A stretch of DNA of 64,000 nt from Methanolobus chelungpuianus (GCF_024500045.1 NZ_JTEO01000004.1:682001-746000); one strand, 5' to 3'; shown: positions 36,802 to 47,090, counted from the first letter of the stretch. The notes: generated by a model not told the origin, from the letters alone. Made by a program: numbers and translations.

Positions 36802-37754
36802 GGAGATTAAGAAACGGAAGAATTAGAGATCTTGTGAGGGAAACCTCGCTCTCGGCAGATAACCTCATCTACCCCATGTTCGTGGATGAGACCATAAGCA
36901 CGGTCCAGAGTACAGCATCAATGCCCGGCGTGGACAGGCTTCCCCTGGACAGGGTCGCCGATGATGCAAAGGAAGCTGCAGACCTGGGGATACCGGCCCT
37001 TATACTCTTTGGCATACCTGCACACAAGGATGCACAGGGAAGCTCTGCCTGGGGGGATGAGGATATAGTCCAGCAGGCTGTCCGCGAGATCAAAGAAGAG
37101 CTCGGCAGGGATATGCTGGTAATTACCGATGTCTGCCTCTGCGAGTATACGGACCATGGACACTGCGGCATGGTGGATATGGAAAAGGGGGAAGTGCTGA
37201 ACGATCAGACCCTTCCCCTGCTTGGCAGGACCGCAGTGAGCCATGCAAAGGCCGGCGCAGACATGGTGGCACCTTCAGGAATGATGGACGGGATGATAGG
37301 GGCCATAAGGTCGGCACTTGACGAGAACGGTTTAAGGGATATTCCCATTATGTCCTATGCCGCAAAGTACTCTTCTGCATTCTACGGCCCCTTCAGGGAT
37401 GTTGCAGAATCCGGCTGCTGTTTCGGTGACAGGTCTACCTACCAGATGGACCCTGCCAACTCCGATGAGGCTATGAGGGAAGTGGAACTGGATATCATGG
37501 AAGGCGCCGATATAATTATGGTCAAACCGGCACTCCCGTACCTTGACATCATATACCGTGTCAAGAATGAGTTCAAGATGCCCACCGCTGCATACAACGT
37601 CAGCGGGGAATATGCCATGATCAAGGCGGCCGCACAGAACGGCTGGCTGGACGAGAAGAAGGTGATGTACGAGTCCCTGCTTTCAATAAAGAGGGCAGGA
37701 GCCGATATGATACTGACCTATTTCGCAAAAGATATGGCGCGGATGCTTAAATGA
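36780..37754 (+). CDS. hemB: Delta-aminolevulinic acid dehydratase (porphobilinogen synthase)
   Basis: A 324-aa enzyme condensing two ALA to porphobilinogen. The metal-binding Cys cluster is seen in [14 protein letters not shown], indicating a zinc-type enzyme. The Schiff-base lysines are in [16 protein letters not shown] and [21 protein letters not shown] lies 9 nt before ATG 36780, inside the end of hemA (22-nt overlap). A longer frame from 36741 lacks this signal. No allosteric Mg motif was checked. Confidence 0.95.
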   Translation: MFPEIRMRRLRNGRIRDLVRETSLSADNLIYPMFVDETISTVQSTASMPGVDRLPLDRVADDAKEAADLGIPALILFGIPAHKDAQGSSAWGDEDIVQQAVREIKEELGRDMLVITDVCLCEYTDHGHCGMVDMEKGEVLNDQTLPLLGRTAVSHAKAGADMVAPSGMMDGMIGAIRSALDENGLRDIPIMSYAAKYSSAFYGPFRDVAESGCCFGDRSTYQMDPANSDEAMREVELDIMEGADIIMVKPALPYLDIIYRVKNEFKMPTAAYNVSGEYAMIKAAAQNGWLDEKKVMYESLLSIKRAGADMILTYFAKDMARMLK

Positions 37755-37769
37755 GCAAATGGTGATCCA

Positions 37770-39035
37770 ATGTCCTTAGACAAATCAAGAGAATTATACA
37801 AGAAAGCAAGGACCCTCCTTCCGGGAGGGGTCAGCAGTCCTGTCAGGGCCATCAAGCCCTATCCCTTCTATACCGAATCAGCCTCCGGCTCAAAGATCAA
37901 GGATATAGACGGGAACGAGTATATCGATTACTGCCTGGCATACGGTCCCAACATCCTGGGCCATGCACACCCCCGGCTAAAGGCGGCCATCATAGCCCAG
38001 CTTGAGAAGGGCTGGCTTTACGGTACGCCTACGGAGCTTGAGGTCCGCCTTGCAGAGAGAATAGCAGGCATATACCCGAGCATTGACATGCTTCGGTTCG
38101 TGTCCACAGGTACCGAGGCCACCATGAGCGCACTGCGTGCTGCCAGGGGGTTCACTGGCAGGAACAAGTTCATCAAAATAGAGGGCGGTTTCCATGGGGC
38201 CCACGATGCGGCCCTCGTGCAGGCAGGATCTGGCGCCACGACCCTCGGCAAACCGGACTCCCTTGGAGTTCCTGCTGATTTTACAAAGCATACGCTGCAA
38301 GTGCCATTCAATGATATCGAGGCACTGACCGACGTGATCGAGAGGAACAAGGAAGATGTGGCTGCACTTATAATGGAGCCTGTGCTCGGCAATATCGGAC
38401 CAGTGCTTCCTGAGGGTGATTACCTCCGTGATGTGCGCGAGGTCACAGAGGAGAACGACGTTGTACTCATATTCGATGAGGTCATCACAGGTTTCAGGCT
38501 CGCCATGGGAGGCGCACAGGAATACTACGGTGTCACCCCGGATATGACCACCCTTGGCAAGATAATCGGTGGTGGTTTACCGATCGGTGTTTTCGGTGGG
38601 AAGAGGGAGATCATAGAGATGATAGCACCCTCCGGGGGCGTGTACCAGGCAGGCACCTTCAGCGGCTCCCCTGCCTCGGTTGCAACCGGACTGGCTGTAC
38701 TGGACGTGCTTGAGGAGGAGGATGTACACAGGAGACTGAATGCCACCGGAGACATGTTCAGGGGCAGGCTCATGGAAATAGTAGCTGACCTTGGACTGGA
38801 TTACAGCGTATGTGGCATATCATCGATGTTCAAGATCTTCTTCGGTGACAGGCCGCTGAACTACAGTGAAGTGCTCAGGTGCGACAAGGAAGGATACCTT
38901 GGATTCTTCTTCAGGATGCTGGACAGCGGCGTATTCCTGCCGCCCTCGCAGTTCGAGACAAATTTCCTGTCCACCGCCCATAGCGAAGAGGATATCGAGA
39001 GAACCCTTGCAGCATATGAGGCAAACTTAAAATGA
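37770..39035 (+). CDS. hemL: Glutamate-1-semialdehyde 2,1-aminomutase
   Basis: A 421-aa PLP-dependent class III aminotransferase-fold enzyme converting glutamate-1-semialdehyde into 5-aminolevulinate. The PLP lysine is in [14 protein letters not shown] near residue 264, preceded by [30 protein letters not shown] is the substrate/cofactor region. GGTGA precedes the ATG by 5 nt. It starts 15 nt after the hemB stop. Confidence 0.96.
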   Translation: MSLDKSRELYKKARTLLPGGVSSPVRAIKPYPFYTESASGSKIKDIDGNEYIDYCLAYGPNILGHAHPRLKAAIIAQLEKGWLYGTPTELEVRLAERIAGIYPSIDMLRFVSTGTEATMSALRAARGFTGRNKFIKIEGGFHGAHDAALVQAGSGATTLGKPDSLGVPADFTKHTLQVPFNDIEALTDVIERNKEDVAALIMEPVLGNIGPVLPEGDYLRDVREVTEENDVVLIFDEVITGFRLAMGGAQEYYGVTPDMTTLGKIIGGGLPIGVFGGKREIIEMIAPSGGVYQAGTFSGSPASVATGLAVLDVLEEEDVHRRLNATGDMFRGRLMEIVADLGLDYSVCGISSMFKIFFGDRPLNYSEVLRCDKEGYLGFFFRMLDSGVFLPPSQFETNFLSTAHSEEDIERTLAAYEANLK

Positions 39036-39048
39036 ACCGGAGAAATAC

Positions 39049-39969
39049 ATGATAATAGGAACCCGCGGAAGTGACCTCGCCCTCGCACAGGCAACGACCA
39101 TCGAGCGCATGCTGGCTGAGAGAGGCGTCAAAACCAGCAGGAAAATAATAAAGACCACAGGCGACACCTTCACGGATCGTCCATTACACGAGGTTGCAGG
39201 CGTGGGCGCCTTTGTCAGGGAGCTTGATGACAGGATGCTGGAAGGGGATGTGGACATCGCGGTGCATTCCATGAAGGATATGCCCACGGTCAGGCCGGAA
39301 AGGCTTTCAACATCAGCAGTCATCAAACGGGATTCGCCCTGCGATGTGCTCCTTACCATAGACGGCTCGAAACTGGAAGAGCTTCCCGAGAATGCCATCA
39401 TAGGGACCACCTCCATGCGCAGGCGCGCACAGCTACTTCGCTACCGCCCCGACCTTGAGGTGCACGACCTGCGGGGCAATATCAACACCAGGATAAGAAA
39501 GCTGGAGGAAGGACAGTATGATGGTATCCTCCTGGCTGAAGCGGGCCTGCAGCGTATGAACTGGGACCTGGACGTGCAACGTCTTGACCCCAAGCATTTC
39601 TGTCCCTCGGCCAACCAGGGCACCATTGCTGTAGTGACGCTCGCCGGAAGCGAGGCAGAGAAGGTGACCTCAGCACTGGATGACCGAAGGACCAGAATAG
39701 AGACTGCAGTGGAGCGCATAGTAGTGACCCCTGTGGAGGGCGGATGTACCGCACCTGTAGGCTCCTTTACCCACTTCATCAATGACAGTGAATTACATGT
39801 GCTGGCAGAAGTGCTCTCTCTTGACGGTACAGAGCAGGTGCGTATCGATGAGGTGATTCCCGCGGAGAACTACGAAGAACATGCCCGGAAACTCGGCATG
39901 GAACTGGTGGAACTGGGCGGGAAAGAGCTTGTGCAGAGGGCAGTCTGCCAGCTCGGCAAGAGAGTCTGA
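39049..39969 (+). CDS. hemC: Porphobilinogen deaminase (hydroxymethylbilane synthase)
   Basis: A 306-aa enzyme linking four porphobilinogens into hydroxymethylbilane. GTRGSDLALAQA at the N-terminus, DIAVHSMKDMPT, RRRAQLLRYRP, and the dipyrromethane-attaching Cys in VEGGCTAPVGSF near residue 235 are all present. It acts directly before HemD, which is encoded 28 kb away. It follows hemL by 13 nt, and pyrD starts 28 nt downstream. Confidence 0.95.
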   Translation: MIIGTRGSDLALAQATTIERMLAERGVKTSRKIIKTTGDTFTDRPLHEVAGVGAFVRELDDRMLEGDVDIAVHSMKDMPTVRPERLSTSAVIKRDSPCDVLLTIDGSKLEELPENAIIGTTSMRRRAQLLRYRPDLEVHDLRGNINTRIRKLEEGQYDGILLAEAGLQRMNWDLDVQRLDPKHFCPSANQGTIAVVTLAGSEAEKVTSALDDRRTRIETAVERIVVTPVEGGCTAPVGSFTHFINDSELHVLAEVLSLDGTEQVRIDEVIPAENYEEHARKLGMELVELGGKELVQRAVCQLGKRV

Positions 39970-39997
39970 GCAAATACAGGAACTAATACTCGATAAC

Positions 39998-40900
39998 ATG
40001 ATAGAGATCACAGGACTTAAGCTCAGGAACCCTGCCATACTGGCGGCGGGTATCATGGGCACTACGGGTGTGTCCCTTGCACGTATTGCCTGGGAGGGCG
40101 CCGGCGCGGTGGTCACGAAATCCATCGGACCGGAGCCTAAGGCGGGCCACAGTAACCCAAGTATGATAAATCTTGGATATGGATTCCTGAACGCCATGGG
40201 ACTCCCGAATCCCTCATACCCGGATTTCTCAGGGGAGCTGGAGATAGCAAAAAGGGAATCGGAGGTCCCGGTAATTGCCAGCATCTTCGGCGGGAACGCA
40301 CATGAGTTCGCTGTTGTCGCTGACGGCCTTATTGATGCGGGACCCGATGCCTTCGAGCTTAATGTCAGCTGCCCCCATGCACAGGGCTATGGCGCCTCCA
40401 TTGGCTGTGATGCATGCGCCGTGGAGGAGATAGCAGCTGCTGTGTGCGACGTTACGGAACTGCCGGTATGGGTCAAGCTCACACCCAATGTAACGGACAT
40501 CGTATCCATAGGCAAGGCCGCCCAGAGAGGAGGCGCTGATGCCATAGTAGCCATCAACACCGTGCGCGGGATGGCCATCGATATACACAGCGGGTATCCG
40601 GTACTGGGTAACAGGTTCGGCGGCCTGTCCGGAAAAGCAGTTAAGCCGGTTGCCATCAAGTGCGTGTACGACCTCTACGCTGCCCTCGACATACCTGTTA
40701 TAGGTGTTGGCGGCATATCCTCATGGGAGGATGCCGTGGAAATGATGATGGCAGGTGCCTCTGCCGTACAGATAGGCTCTGCGGTCTACGACGGACCCGA
40801 GGTGTTCCGGAATGTTGCCGATGGTATTGAGGATTTCATATCCTCCGGCGGATACAAGGACATCGGGGATATTGTCGGGCTTGCCCACAGGAGGACATAA
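39998..40900 (+). CDS. pyrD: Dihydroorotate dehydrogenase, type 1B catalytic subunit
   Basis: A 300-aa FMN enzyme oxidising dihydroorotate to orotate in pyrimidine synthesis. The catalytic Cys is in [13 protein letters not shown], and FMN-binding parts are seen as [13 protein letters not shown] and [15 protein letters not shown]. Type 1B enzymes need PyrK, which is encoded directly downstream with overlapping start and stop. ATG 39998 is chosen because it begins the conserved [15 protein letters not shown]. Confidence 0.95.
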   Translation: MIEITGLKLRNPAILAAGIMGTTGVSLARIAWEGAGAVVTKSIGPEPKAGHSNPSMINLGYGFLNAMGLPNPSYPDFSGELEIAKRESEVPVIASIFGGNAHEFAVVADGLIDAGPDAFELNVSCPHAQGYGASIGCDACAVEEIAAAVCDVTELPVWVKLTPNVTDIVSIGKAAQRGGADAIVAINTVRGMAIDIHSGYPVLGNRFGGLSGKAVKPVAIKCVYDLYAALDIPVIGVGGISSWEDAVEMMMAGASAVQIGSAVYDGPEVFRNVADGIEDFISSGGYKDIGDIVGLAHRRT

Positions 40901-41679
40901 TGTACCCGATAGATGTAACAATAACGAGGATCGTACAGGAATCTCCCTCCAACAGGACCTTCTTCTTTGACAGGAGCTTCGATGAGGCTCTTCCGGGCCA
41001 GTTCGTCATGGTGTGGATCAGGGGCGTTGATGAGATCCCCATGACCCTCTCCTACAAGAATGCCATCACGGTCCAGAAGGTTGGGGATGCGACAGCTAAA
41101 CTCTTTGAGATGAAGGAAGGGGACCATCTGGGCATACGCGGACCCTTTGGCAGGGGTTTCACATTGCCTTCCCGGGATGACAATATACTCATTGTGGCCG
41201 GCGGCGTTGGAACTGCGGCAGTTGCCATGCTTGCGGAACATGCCATGTCCCAGGGCACATGCATTACCACCATCATGGGTGCAAGGAATGCGGATGAACT
41301 GCTCTTCACTGACAGGCTCACAGCCTGCAAGGAACTCCACATGACGACGGATGACGGTTCAGCTCATCGCTGCGGCTTTGTCACCGACGTGCTGTGTGAG
41401 ATAGATGCCTCCCAATATGACCGGATATACACGTGCGGGCCTGAGATGATGATGAAGCGCGTGTTCGATATCCTCCAGGAGCAGGACGCCCTTGCCAGAA
41501 CCGAGTTCAGTCTGCACAGGTATTTCAAGTGCGGCATAGGGGTGTGCGGTGCTTGCTGCATGGATAATGACGGGCTGAGGGTATGCAGGGACGGTCCGGT
41601 GTTCAGTGGCATGCAGCTTATCGGCTCAGAGTTCGGGAAATACATGAGAGGAGCGAGCGGGAACAGGAAAAAGGTCTAA
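40900..41679 (+). CDS. pyrK: Dihydroorotate dehydrogenase electron-transfer subunit
   Basis: A 259-aa FAD and [2Fe-2S] subunit that passes electrons from PyrD to NAD or another acceptor. The FAD/NAD-binding oxidoreductase fold ([30 protein letters not shown]) is followed by the iron-sulfur cysteines in [21 protein letters not shown]-x4-C-x2-C-x-C-like near the end. Its ATG overlaps the pyrD stop (TAATG). It closes the heme-pyrimidine operon. Confidence 0.93.
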   Translation: MYPIDVTITRIVQESPSNRTFFFDRSFDEALPGQFVMVWIRGVDEIPMTLSYKNAITVQKVGDATAKLFEMKEGDHLGIRGPFGRGFTLPSRDDNILIVAGGVGTAAVAMLAEHAMSQGTCITTIMGARNADELLFTDRLTACKELHMTTDDGSAHRCGFVTDVLCEIDASQYDRIYTCGPEMMMKRVFDILQEQDALARTEFSLHRYFKCGIGVCGACCMDNDGLRVCRDGPVFSGMQLIGSEFGKYMRGASGNRKKV

Positions 41680-41743
41680 ACGGCAAAGGATCTCCTCCTC
41701 ACCATCCTGGTCCGATATCAAAGCCTGAATTAAAAAAGATGAA

Positions 41744-41980
41744 TCACTGGGTGCATTCCTGCACCATTATCTTTGAGGCCATGCCTTTGCCAAGCGCATA
41801 GTTGCAGCCGTTAAGATCCACAATAAGGGCACCCATATTATCTTTCTTGACCCTGAGGAATGAATTCTCTATAAAGCCCATGGATTTCAGGCGGTTCACA
41901 AGGGAACGACCTGCATTGATCGATATGATCTTACTGACCTTGCCTTCGGGCATCATTGCCAGCGGCATGATTGGAGCCAT
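41744..41980 (-). CDS. FeoA-domain protein
   Basis: A 78-aa SH3-like FeoA protein, associated with ferrous iron uptake through FeoB. Family features are GRSLVNRLKSMGFIENSFLRV and the C-terminal LGKGMASKIMV. No FeoB is next to it, so it may act alone or as part of a divided feo system. The dyad at 42033-42044 upstream would suit metal-dependent control by a DtxR-type repressor. Confidence 0.85.
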   Translation of the reverse strand: MAPIMPLAMMPEGKVSKIISINAGRSLVNRLKSMGFIENSFLRVKKDNMGALIVDLNGCNYALGKGMASKIMVQECTQ

Positions 41981-42028
41981 ATTCTACCTCTCTTAGTCCT
42001 TGATGTCTGTTTGTCAGGTTGGCATGTC

Positions 42029-42049
42029 TTAATAGGCATACCTAATATT
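42029..42049. promoter_or_regulatory. Possible DtxR-type operator upstream of feoA-like gene
   Basis: TAGG (42033-42036) and CCTA (42041-42044) form a dyad around CATA, flanked by AT-rich arms (TTAATAGG ... CCTAATATTAA). The TAGG-N4-CCTA core recalls operators of DtxR/IdeR-type metal repressors. It lies about 50-60 bp upstream of the FeoA-domain start on the minus strand, where the promoter is expected. Confidence 0.4.
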
Positions 42050-42176
42050 AATCGACACTGCGATATAGTGTTTAATGGTATATATAAGTTGTCGGCAGCT
42101 AAGAAAACTTGACAAGATGACAAATCCACTTGAGCAGATGACAAACGATATAAGCCATGCCCCCGCTTAAGCAAAC

Positions 42177-43400
42177 ATGCCTGAGGCCAATGAAAAAGTA
42201 AGCACCCCGGAACTGGTAATGGGAGTCCGTAACCCGGCATCCCTTGGAGCCTGCAAGGAAGATGCCGATGCAGTCTATTTTTCCCTGGACCGGCTCAGCC
42301 TCAGGTCAAGAGCAAAGGAGATCACAACAGAGAATCTGGCAGACTTTGTGGGACAGATACATGAGTGTGGCCTGAAGGGCTACCTTGCGGTCAATTCCGT
42401 CATTTATCCCCGGGACCTGCAGGAGCTTAACAAGGTGATGGAAGCTGCGGCATCTGCATGTGTCGATGCTGTCATAGCCTGGGACCCCGCTGCCATTATG
42501 CAGGCGGTGCAGAACGACCTGGATCTGCACATCTCCACACAGGCTAATGTGTCAAGCCATCAGAGCGCAGAGTTCTACAGATCCCTAGGAGCAAGCAGGG
42601 TCGTGCTTGCAAGAGAGTTGAGCCTGGAGCAGATAAAGGAGATCAGGGCCAATACGGACATGGAACTGGAGGTCTTCGTCCACGGGGCCATGTGCCAGTC
42701 AATATCCGGCAGATGCTACCTGTCGGCACACCTGCTGGGCAGATCCGGGAACTGCGGGGAGTGCAGTCAGCCATGTAGATGGGAATGGTCACTGTATTCC
42801 GACAGGAATGAGAAGGTGAGCCTTGAAGGAAAGTACCTTCTCAGTGCAAAGGACCTCTGCATGATAGAACATATACCTGAACTGATCGAAGCCGGTGTCG
42901 ATGCCTTCAAGGTGGAGGGACGGCTGCGTGATCCCGGATATACCTCCGCGGTCTCAAAGTGCTACAGGAAAGCCATTGACGCTTACATCGACGGTACTTA
43001 TACCCCCGAGGCTGCCGGTCTGCTGAAAGGGGAGATGGGACTGCAGTATAATCGCGGTTTTTCAACAGGTTTCTATTTTGGCGATCCCGGCTCAGAGGGA
43101 TTGGCCCTGGACCAGGCCATGAATGCCTCTCCTGTAAAAAAGCAGGCTGTAGGTATAGTGACAAACTTTTTCCCGAAGAAGAATGCCGCGTCTGTTAGGC
43201 TCCTGGAGGGAGGACTGGACCTGGGGGATGCGATCGTTATTGAAGGCAGTACTACCTATATTGAACAGAAGGTATCATCTCTGACAGTTGAAGGGGAAGA
43301 CGTCCTCTCTGCAGAAAAAGGCCAGGAAGCAGGGCTTGCGGTAGCGGGCAAAGTACGGAGGAATGACCGCGTGTTCAGGATATCCAGTAAATCTTCTTAA
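42177..43400 (+). CDS. Peptidase U32 family protein
   Basis: A 407-aa protein of the U32 family. The PROSITE-type signature is clear: EVFVHGAMCQSISGRCYLS (E-x-F-x2-G-A-x-C-x4-G-x-C-x-L-S), followed by GECSQPCRWEW. Once called collagenases, many U32 members modify tRNA (TrhP-like) or take part in ubiquinone synthesis; the Cys cluster suggests an iron-sulfur site. Specific function here is not known. Starts at ATG 42177 without a strong ribosome binding site. Confidence 0.85.
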   Translation: MPEANEKVSTPELVMGVRNPASLGACKEDADAVYFSLDRLSLRSRAKEITTENLADFVGQIHECGLKGYLAVNSVIYPRDLQELNKVMEAAASACVDAVIAWDPAAIMQAVQNDLDLHISTQANVSSHQSAEFYRSLGASRVVLARELSLEQIKEIRANTDMELEVFVHGAMCQSISGRCYLSAHLLGRSGNCGECSQPCRWEWSLYSDRNEKVSLEGKYLLSAKDLCMIEHIPELIEAGVDAFKVEGRLRDPGYTSAVSKCYRKAIDAYIDGTYTPEAAGLLKGEMGLQYNRGFSTGFYFGDPGSEGLALDQAMNASPVKKQAVGIVTNFFPKKNAASVRLLEGGLDLGDAIVIEGSTTYIEQKVSSLTVEGEDVLSAEKGQEAGLAVAGKVRRNDRVFRISSKSS

Positions 43401-43571
43401 CCTCATCCGGTCAGCAGCAGTCACAGGGGTCAGCCGCATCAGCGATAGTATGGGCGTTGAGACAAGGAAGGATATAGCATCATGAGAGGGCCTGCCTGTA
43501 TTTTTCGACAGGTCGCTGGCCATCAGGAAGTTGCGAACAGGTCTAACTTGAGAGATATATAATATAAGAGT

Positions 43572-43601
43572 TCACTATATGATATAGTGACCACTATGTG
43601 G
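43572..43601. promoter_or_regulatory. Perfect palindrome overlapping deaminase promoter
   Basis: TCACTATAT (43572-43580), one central base, then ATATAGTGA (43582-43590): a perfect 19-bp palindrome. It is followed directly by CCAC-TAT-GTGG (43591-43601), a second dyad with related sequence. It lies 15-45 bp upstream of the deaminase start, over the expected TATA position, so a repressor bound here would block transcription. Confidence 0.5.
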
Positions 43602-43615
43602 TAACAATCCATATC

Positions 43616-44062
43616 ATGGAGGAAAGAGCAGTGGATAAGTTCATGCAATCTGCTATTGAAGAAGCAAGGAAAGGACTTGCAGAGGGAGGTATTCCCATCG
43701 GTTCGGTGCTTGTGAAGGATGGAGAGATCGTTGGCAGGGGTCACAACATGAGAGTGCAGGAGGGCGACCCCATGGCACATGCAGAGATATCCTGCCTGAA
43801 GAATGCGGGGAGGATTGGCAGTTACAAGGATACTGTCCTTTATTCCACATTGATGCCCTGCTATCTTTGTGCAGGCGCAGCCGTGCAGTTTGGTATCAGG
43901 AAGGTGATAGTGGGAGAATCAGAGAATTTCCACGGTGCTCCGGAGTTCATGAGGGAGCATGGCATAGAAGTTCTGGACCTGGGCCTTGAAGAGTGCAAGG
44001 AGATGATGGGCAGATTCATCAGGGACAGGCCTGAGCTGTGGTATGAGGACATCGGTAAGTAA
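43616..44062 (+). CDS. Nucleoside/cytosine deaminase family protein
   Basis: A roughly 148-aa zinc-dependent deaminase with the catalytic set MAHAEISCL (H-A-E) and MPCYLCAGA (P-C-x2-C). GIRKVIVGESENFHGA and the overall pattern fit cytosine or guanine deaminases of the yeast FCY1/CodA-like type. The start may be ATG 43616 or, better placed for translation, GTG 43631, which has GGAGG 8 nt upstream. The palindrome just upstream suggests regulated expression. Its substrate (cytosine, guanine or other) is not decided by sequence. Confidence 0.85.
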   Translation: MEERAVDKFMQSAIEEARKGLAEGGIPIGSVLVKDGEIVGRGHNMRVQEGDPMAHAEISCLKNAGRIGSYKDTVLYSTLMPCYLCAGAAVQFGIRKVIVGESENFHGAPEFMREHGIEVLDLGLEECKEMMGRFIRDRPELWYEDIGK

Positions 44063-44069
44063 AATCTCA

Positions 44070-45551
44070 TTAGGCTTTTTTGAAGGTTGCCCAGAATATG
44101 CTGCCTACACCGGCAGGACCATCCTCTACACCCACCCTGCCCCCGTGAAGGTCAACAACTCTCTTGGCTATTGCAAGACCAAGACCGGTACCTTTGACAC
44201 TTTTTCTTTTTTGCGTGAGCCGTTTAAAGCGGTCAAACACAAGCTCTTTATCAGTAGTGGATATGCCGTCGCCGAAGTCCCGGACATTCACTTTCCACTC
44301 CGTGCCTATATCCCCAACTTCGATAACAATGCTGCTATTGGCAGGTCCGTATTTGATGGCATTGGAGATGTAATTGGTGAAAACCCCTTCCGCCAGGGGA
44401 TTCACCCTTGCCGGGTAGTGATCATTGATCCTTATATCCATCGTTATGTTCCTTTCAGCCAGCAGGGTCGCGAAACTGTCTGCAGCATCCCTGATTATGG
44501 GTCCAAGATCAAGGACCCTGAACTCAAGGTTGTCGGTATCCTCGAGCCTTGCAAAGTGGGCCGTAGACTCGATCATATTAATGAGCCGTGAAATATTATC
44601 ATCTATGATCCTGAGCTTGCGGACCTTGTCACTATTGTCCTCGGCCTGTAAAAGCATGCCGGCAAACCCTTTAGCAATCCCTGCAGGATTCATGAGGTCA
44701 TGCGCCATTATGTCGATGAAGAGGTCTTTCAGGTCGTTAGAGTATTTAAGGTTATGAGCATACTGCTTCAATTGCTTTTCAGCTTCCTTCCTAAGTGTGA
44801 TGTCCTCTCCCGAACTGAGAACACCCAGAGAGTTACCATCCTTGTCCAGAATAGGCTTGCTACACCATGAAACGATTCTTTCTTCCCCGTTTTCAGTTAT
44901 CAGGGGGCCTTCATAATATAATTCTGCCCCGCTCTCAAGATCCATTGCTTTGAGATGGTGTTGCCTGGCCTCATGTCCTGAGGACTGCGGTACAAAGGTA
45001 TCAAACCAGCTGAGCTCCATAATATCCGACTCCTCGCAGCCGAGTATGTCCATAGCCCTCCTGTTGACAAGAGTTACCCGCTGATCCCGGTCGAGTGCGA
45101 GCATCATAACCCCGGCAATATCCAGGTAGTTCTGTGCCTGGTCCCTTTCATAGATCACTTTGTCGTGCAATGACTTGATCCTCAGCAGGGACGTCACCCT
45201 CATCCTCAGTTCCAGCCTGTCCACCGGCTTGGTGAGAAAATCGTCTGCATGGCATTCAACACCTTTAAGGCGGTCCTCTCTTGAAGAAAGCGCGGTCACC
45301 AGGACTACCGGGATGAAGTGGGTTTCAGAGGACTTCTTGATCTGCTCACATACCTTGTACCCGTCAAGCCCAGGCATCATCACATCCAGCAGAACAAGGT
45401 CCGGTCTTTCCTCCACAACCAGCCGCAGGGCCTCAGAACCGCAGTATGCGGGAATAATGTCATACTCCGCAGTAAGATAAGCCTGGAGCAGTTCTACATT
45501 CATCGGCTCATCATCCACTATAAGTATCCGGGGTCTGGGAGATGGGGACAT
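44070..45551 (-). CDS. Sensor histidine kinase with N-terminal receiver and PAS domains
   Basis: A 493-aa soluble hybrid kinase without membrane segments. Domains in order are a receiver (residues about 8-125; ILIVDDEP, phosphoacceptor Asp in LVLLDVMMPGLDG, TKPVD), a PAS domain (about 140-260, with a PAC-like end GVLSSGEDIT), a HisKA-like helix pair with the phosphorylated His in IMAHDLMNPAG, and a HATPase domain (FTNYISNAIKYGP as N box; RDFGDGI as G1; GTGLGLAI as G2). Receiver-PAS-kinase proteins integrate a signal from another kinase. ATG 45551 begins the conserved receiver; upstream codons to 45608 are not conserved. No partner output regulator is adjacent. Confidence 0.92.
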   Translation of the reverse strand: MSPSPRPRILIVDDEPMNVELLQAYLTAEYDIIPAYCGSEALRLVVEERPDLVLLDVMMPGLDGYKVCEQIKKSSETHFIPVVLVTALSSREDRLKGVECHADDFLTKPVDRLELRMRVTSLLRIKSLHDKVIYERDQAQNYLDIAGVMMLALDRDQRVTLVNRRAMDILGCEESDIMELSWFDTFVPQSSGHEARQHHLKAMDLESGAELYYEGPLITENGEERIVSWCSKPILDKDGNSLGVLSSGEDITLRKEAEKQLKQYAHNLKYSNDLKDLFIDIMAHDLMNPAGIAKGFAGMLLQAEDNSDKVRKLRIIDDNISRLINMIESTAHFARLEDTDNLEFRVLDLGPIIRDAADSFATLLAERNITMDIRINDHYPARVNPLAEGVFTNYISNAIKYGPANSSIVIEVGDIGTEWKVNVRDFGDGISTTDKELVFDRFKRLTQKRKSVKGTGLGLAIAKRVVDLHGGRVGVEDGPAGVGSIFWATFKKA

Positions 45552-45608
45552 ATGCTGTTTTTTTAAGGTGCCTTCCGTTCTAAAGAACACTCTGTCTTGG
45601 GAAATCAA

Positions 45609-45950
45609 ACTGTATGGAACTTAATAGTTATTATAGATATCTCAAAAAATAAAGCCAATTATTAAATTAAGATGGAATATATAAAAATTGATGACGCAAG
45701 TCTTTCAACAGGAGAACGGCAGGAAGGCTATGATGGCCGGGAGATGCAAGCTCACTCATCATTATCACAATAAGCATATCGCAAAGAGGAGGCACTTTTA
45801 TATATTTAGGGGAGAATGCATTGATTGGCCGTAGTGCAAGAGTGATACTGTACCTCTGTCATCGGACAGAAGCCTTCTGAAGGCACGGCAAGAATATCTA
45901 GCGGAGTATGAGCGGACCGGGGGGTCCATGTCATTATTCGAAGAAACAGT
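45609..45950. other. Divergent intergenic region
   Basis: About 340 bp between the kinase (minus) and the C39-like gene (plus). TATA-like ATATATAAAAATTG (about 45678) and TATATATTTAGG (about 45799) are seen. No open frame with a ribosome binding site and no clear structured RNA was found. Confidence 0.4.
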
Positions 45951-47090
45951 GTGTCATTAGTAGCGAAAGCTGTCTTTATCCTGTTGCTGGTGTCGTTCAA
46001 TATGGCATCAACAGACTATGCCGGCGTACCTGCCACATATACGAGTGACAACAGTACAGGGACGCATAGGATCATCCTGCCTGTGCCTTACCATAACCAG
46101 GGGGATACAAGCTGGTGCCTCTACTATTGCCTTGCAATGATGGCAGATTATAACAACAGGCATATAGAGCCGTGGATGATAGCGTCGCATTTCAGCTCCG
46201 GTAACAACGAAACTTTTTCAGGCCAATACAACCCTTTCGACCATTCGCTTGAGGATCACATGGAAGAGAACTATTCTCTCGTTATCAGAAAAAGGGTATG
46301 GGGTAACAGTCTAAAACAAGTGGATGCCGAAAGTCTTAACTCTGTGATAAAGAGTAACATTGACCGGGGTCAGCCTGTCCTCATGGCCTTCCAGTACAAT
46401 ACCCCGGAAGGCACAAAGGCGGGACATGCAATTCTTGCAGTGGGTTATGATGATAGTTCCATCTACATCAGCGACCCCAGCGGAGCCCTTACCGTGGATG
46501 TCTTTGGAAAGGGTGGGAAATACATTGCCGTACCCATAAGCTGGGAAGAGTTCAATGAACAGCTGGCGGGAAATGTAAGACCCTCCAACATGGCGTTCAC
46601 CATAGAGGTACTTGACAGCGCGCCAGCCAGTACACCTGCCGGGTCGGTGTATCTGGCAGATTACAGTGATCACGGATATAGCTACCTTAGTTTTGTGAAC
46701 AGGACGGACAGCATGGATATCGGCCTGCTGCGTCTTGACGGCAGCAGGAGAGGATACTATATTGCCCGTGCATCGGATGTATCCAGCTACCGGGAGCCCA
46801 CTTTGAACGACAGCATGTGTGTCTTCTTTACTGTAGCTAACCCGTTTCCGGAAGAAAAGACTTATGTTGTTGTGAACGAGCTGATCCGGAAGGATACAGG
46901 GGACAGCATGAAAAACTTCCGTTGCCTTATGGAAATGGAGGCCCCTGCATATGGCATGGCTTCAAAGGGAGTGAACTATTCTAACCAGCTCGGCGCTGTC
47001 AGCCCGGGAGCTTATTCCGTTGTGGTGACCCTTCTTGACAGTGAGATGCAGGAGATTGCCTCAACATCCGTCGATATTAACATTTCCTGA
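45951..47090 (+). CDS. Secreted papain-like (C39-type) cysteine peptidase domain protein
   Basis: A 379-aa exported protein. A signal peptide (VFILLLVSFNMAS) is followed by a C39-like peptidase domain at about residues 40-225: Cys in NQGDTSWCLYYCLAMMADY, His in GHAILAVGYDD, and Asp in SDPSG. A C-terminal beta domain follows. No membrane anchor is seen. It could process cell-surface proteins or peptides, but no substrate is evident and no ABC exporter is adjacent. The start is GTG at 45951 with a weak ribosome binding site. Confidence 0.8.
   Translation: MSLVAKAVFILLLVSFNMASTDYAGVPATYTSDNSTGTHRIILPVPYHNQGDTSWCLYYCLAMMADYNNRHIEPWMIASHFSSGNNETFSGQYNPFDHSLEDHMEENYSLVIRKRVWGNSLKQVDAESLNSVIKSNIDRGQPVLMAFQYNTPEGTKAGHAILAVGYDDSSIYISDPSGALTVDVFGKGGKYIAVPISWEEFNEQLAGNVRPSNMAFTIEVLDSAPASTPAGSVYLADYSDHGYSYLSFVNRTDSMDIGLLRLDGSRRGYYIARASDVSSYREPTLNDSMCVFFTVANPFPEEKTYVVVNELIRKDTGDSMKNFRCLMEMEAPAYGMASKGVNYSNQLGAVSPGAYSVVVTLLDSEMQEIASTSVDINIS

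Noticed and set aside
44043-44591. 182-codon plus-strand frame inside the histidine kinase
   Set aside because: The opposite strand carries the HATPase motifs. This frame lacks a ribosome binding site.
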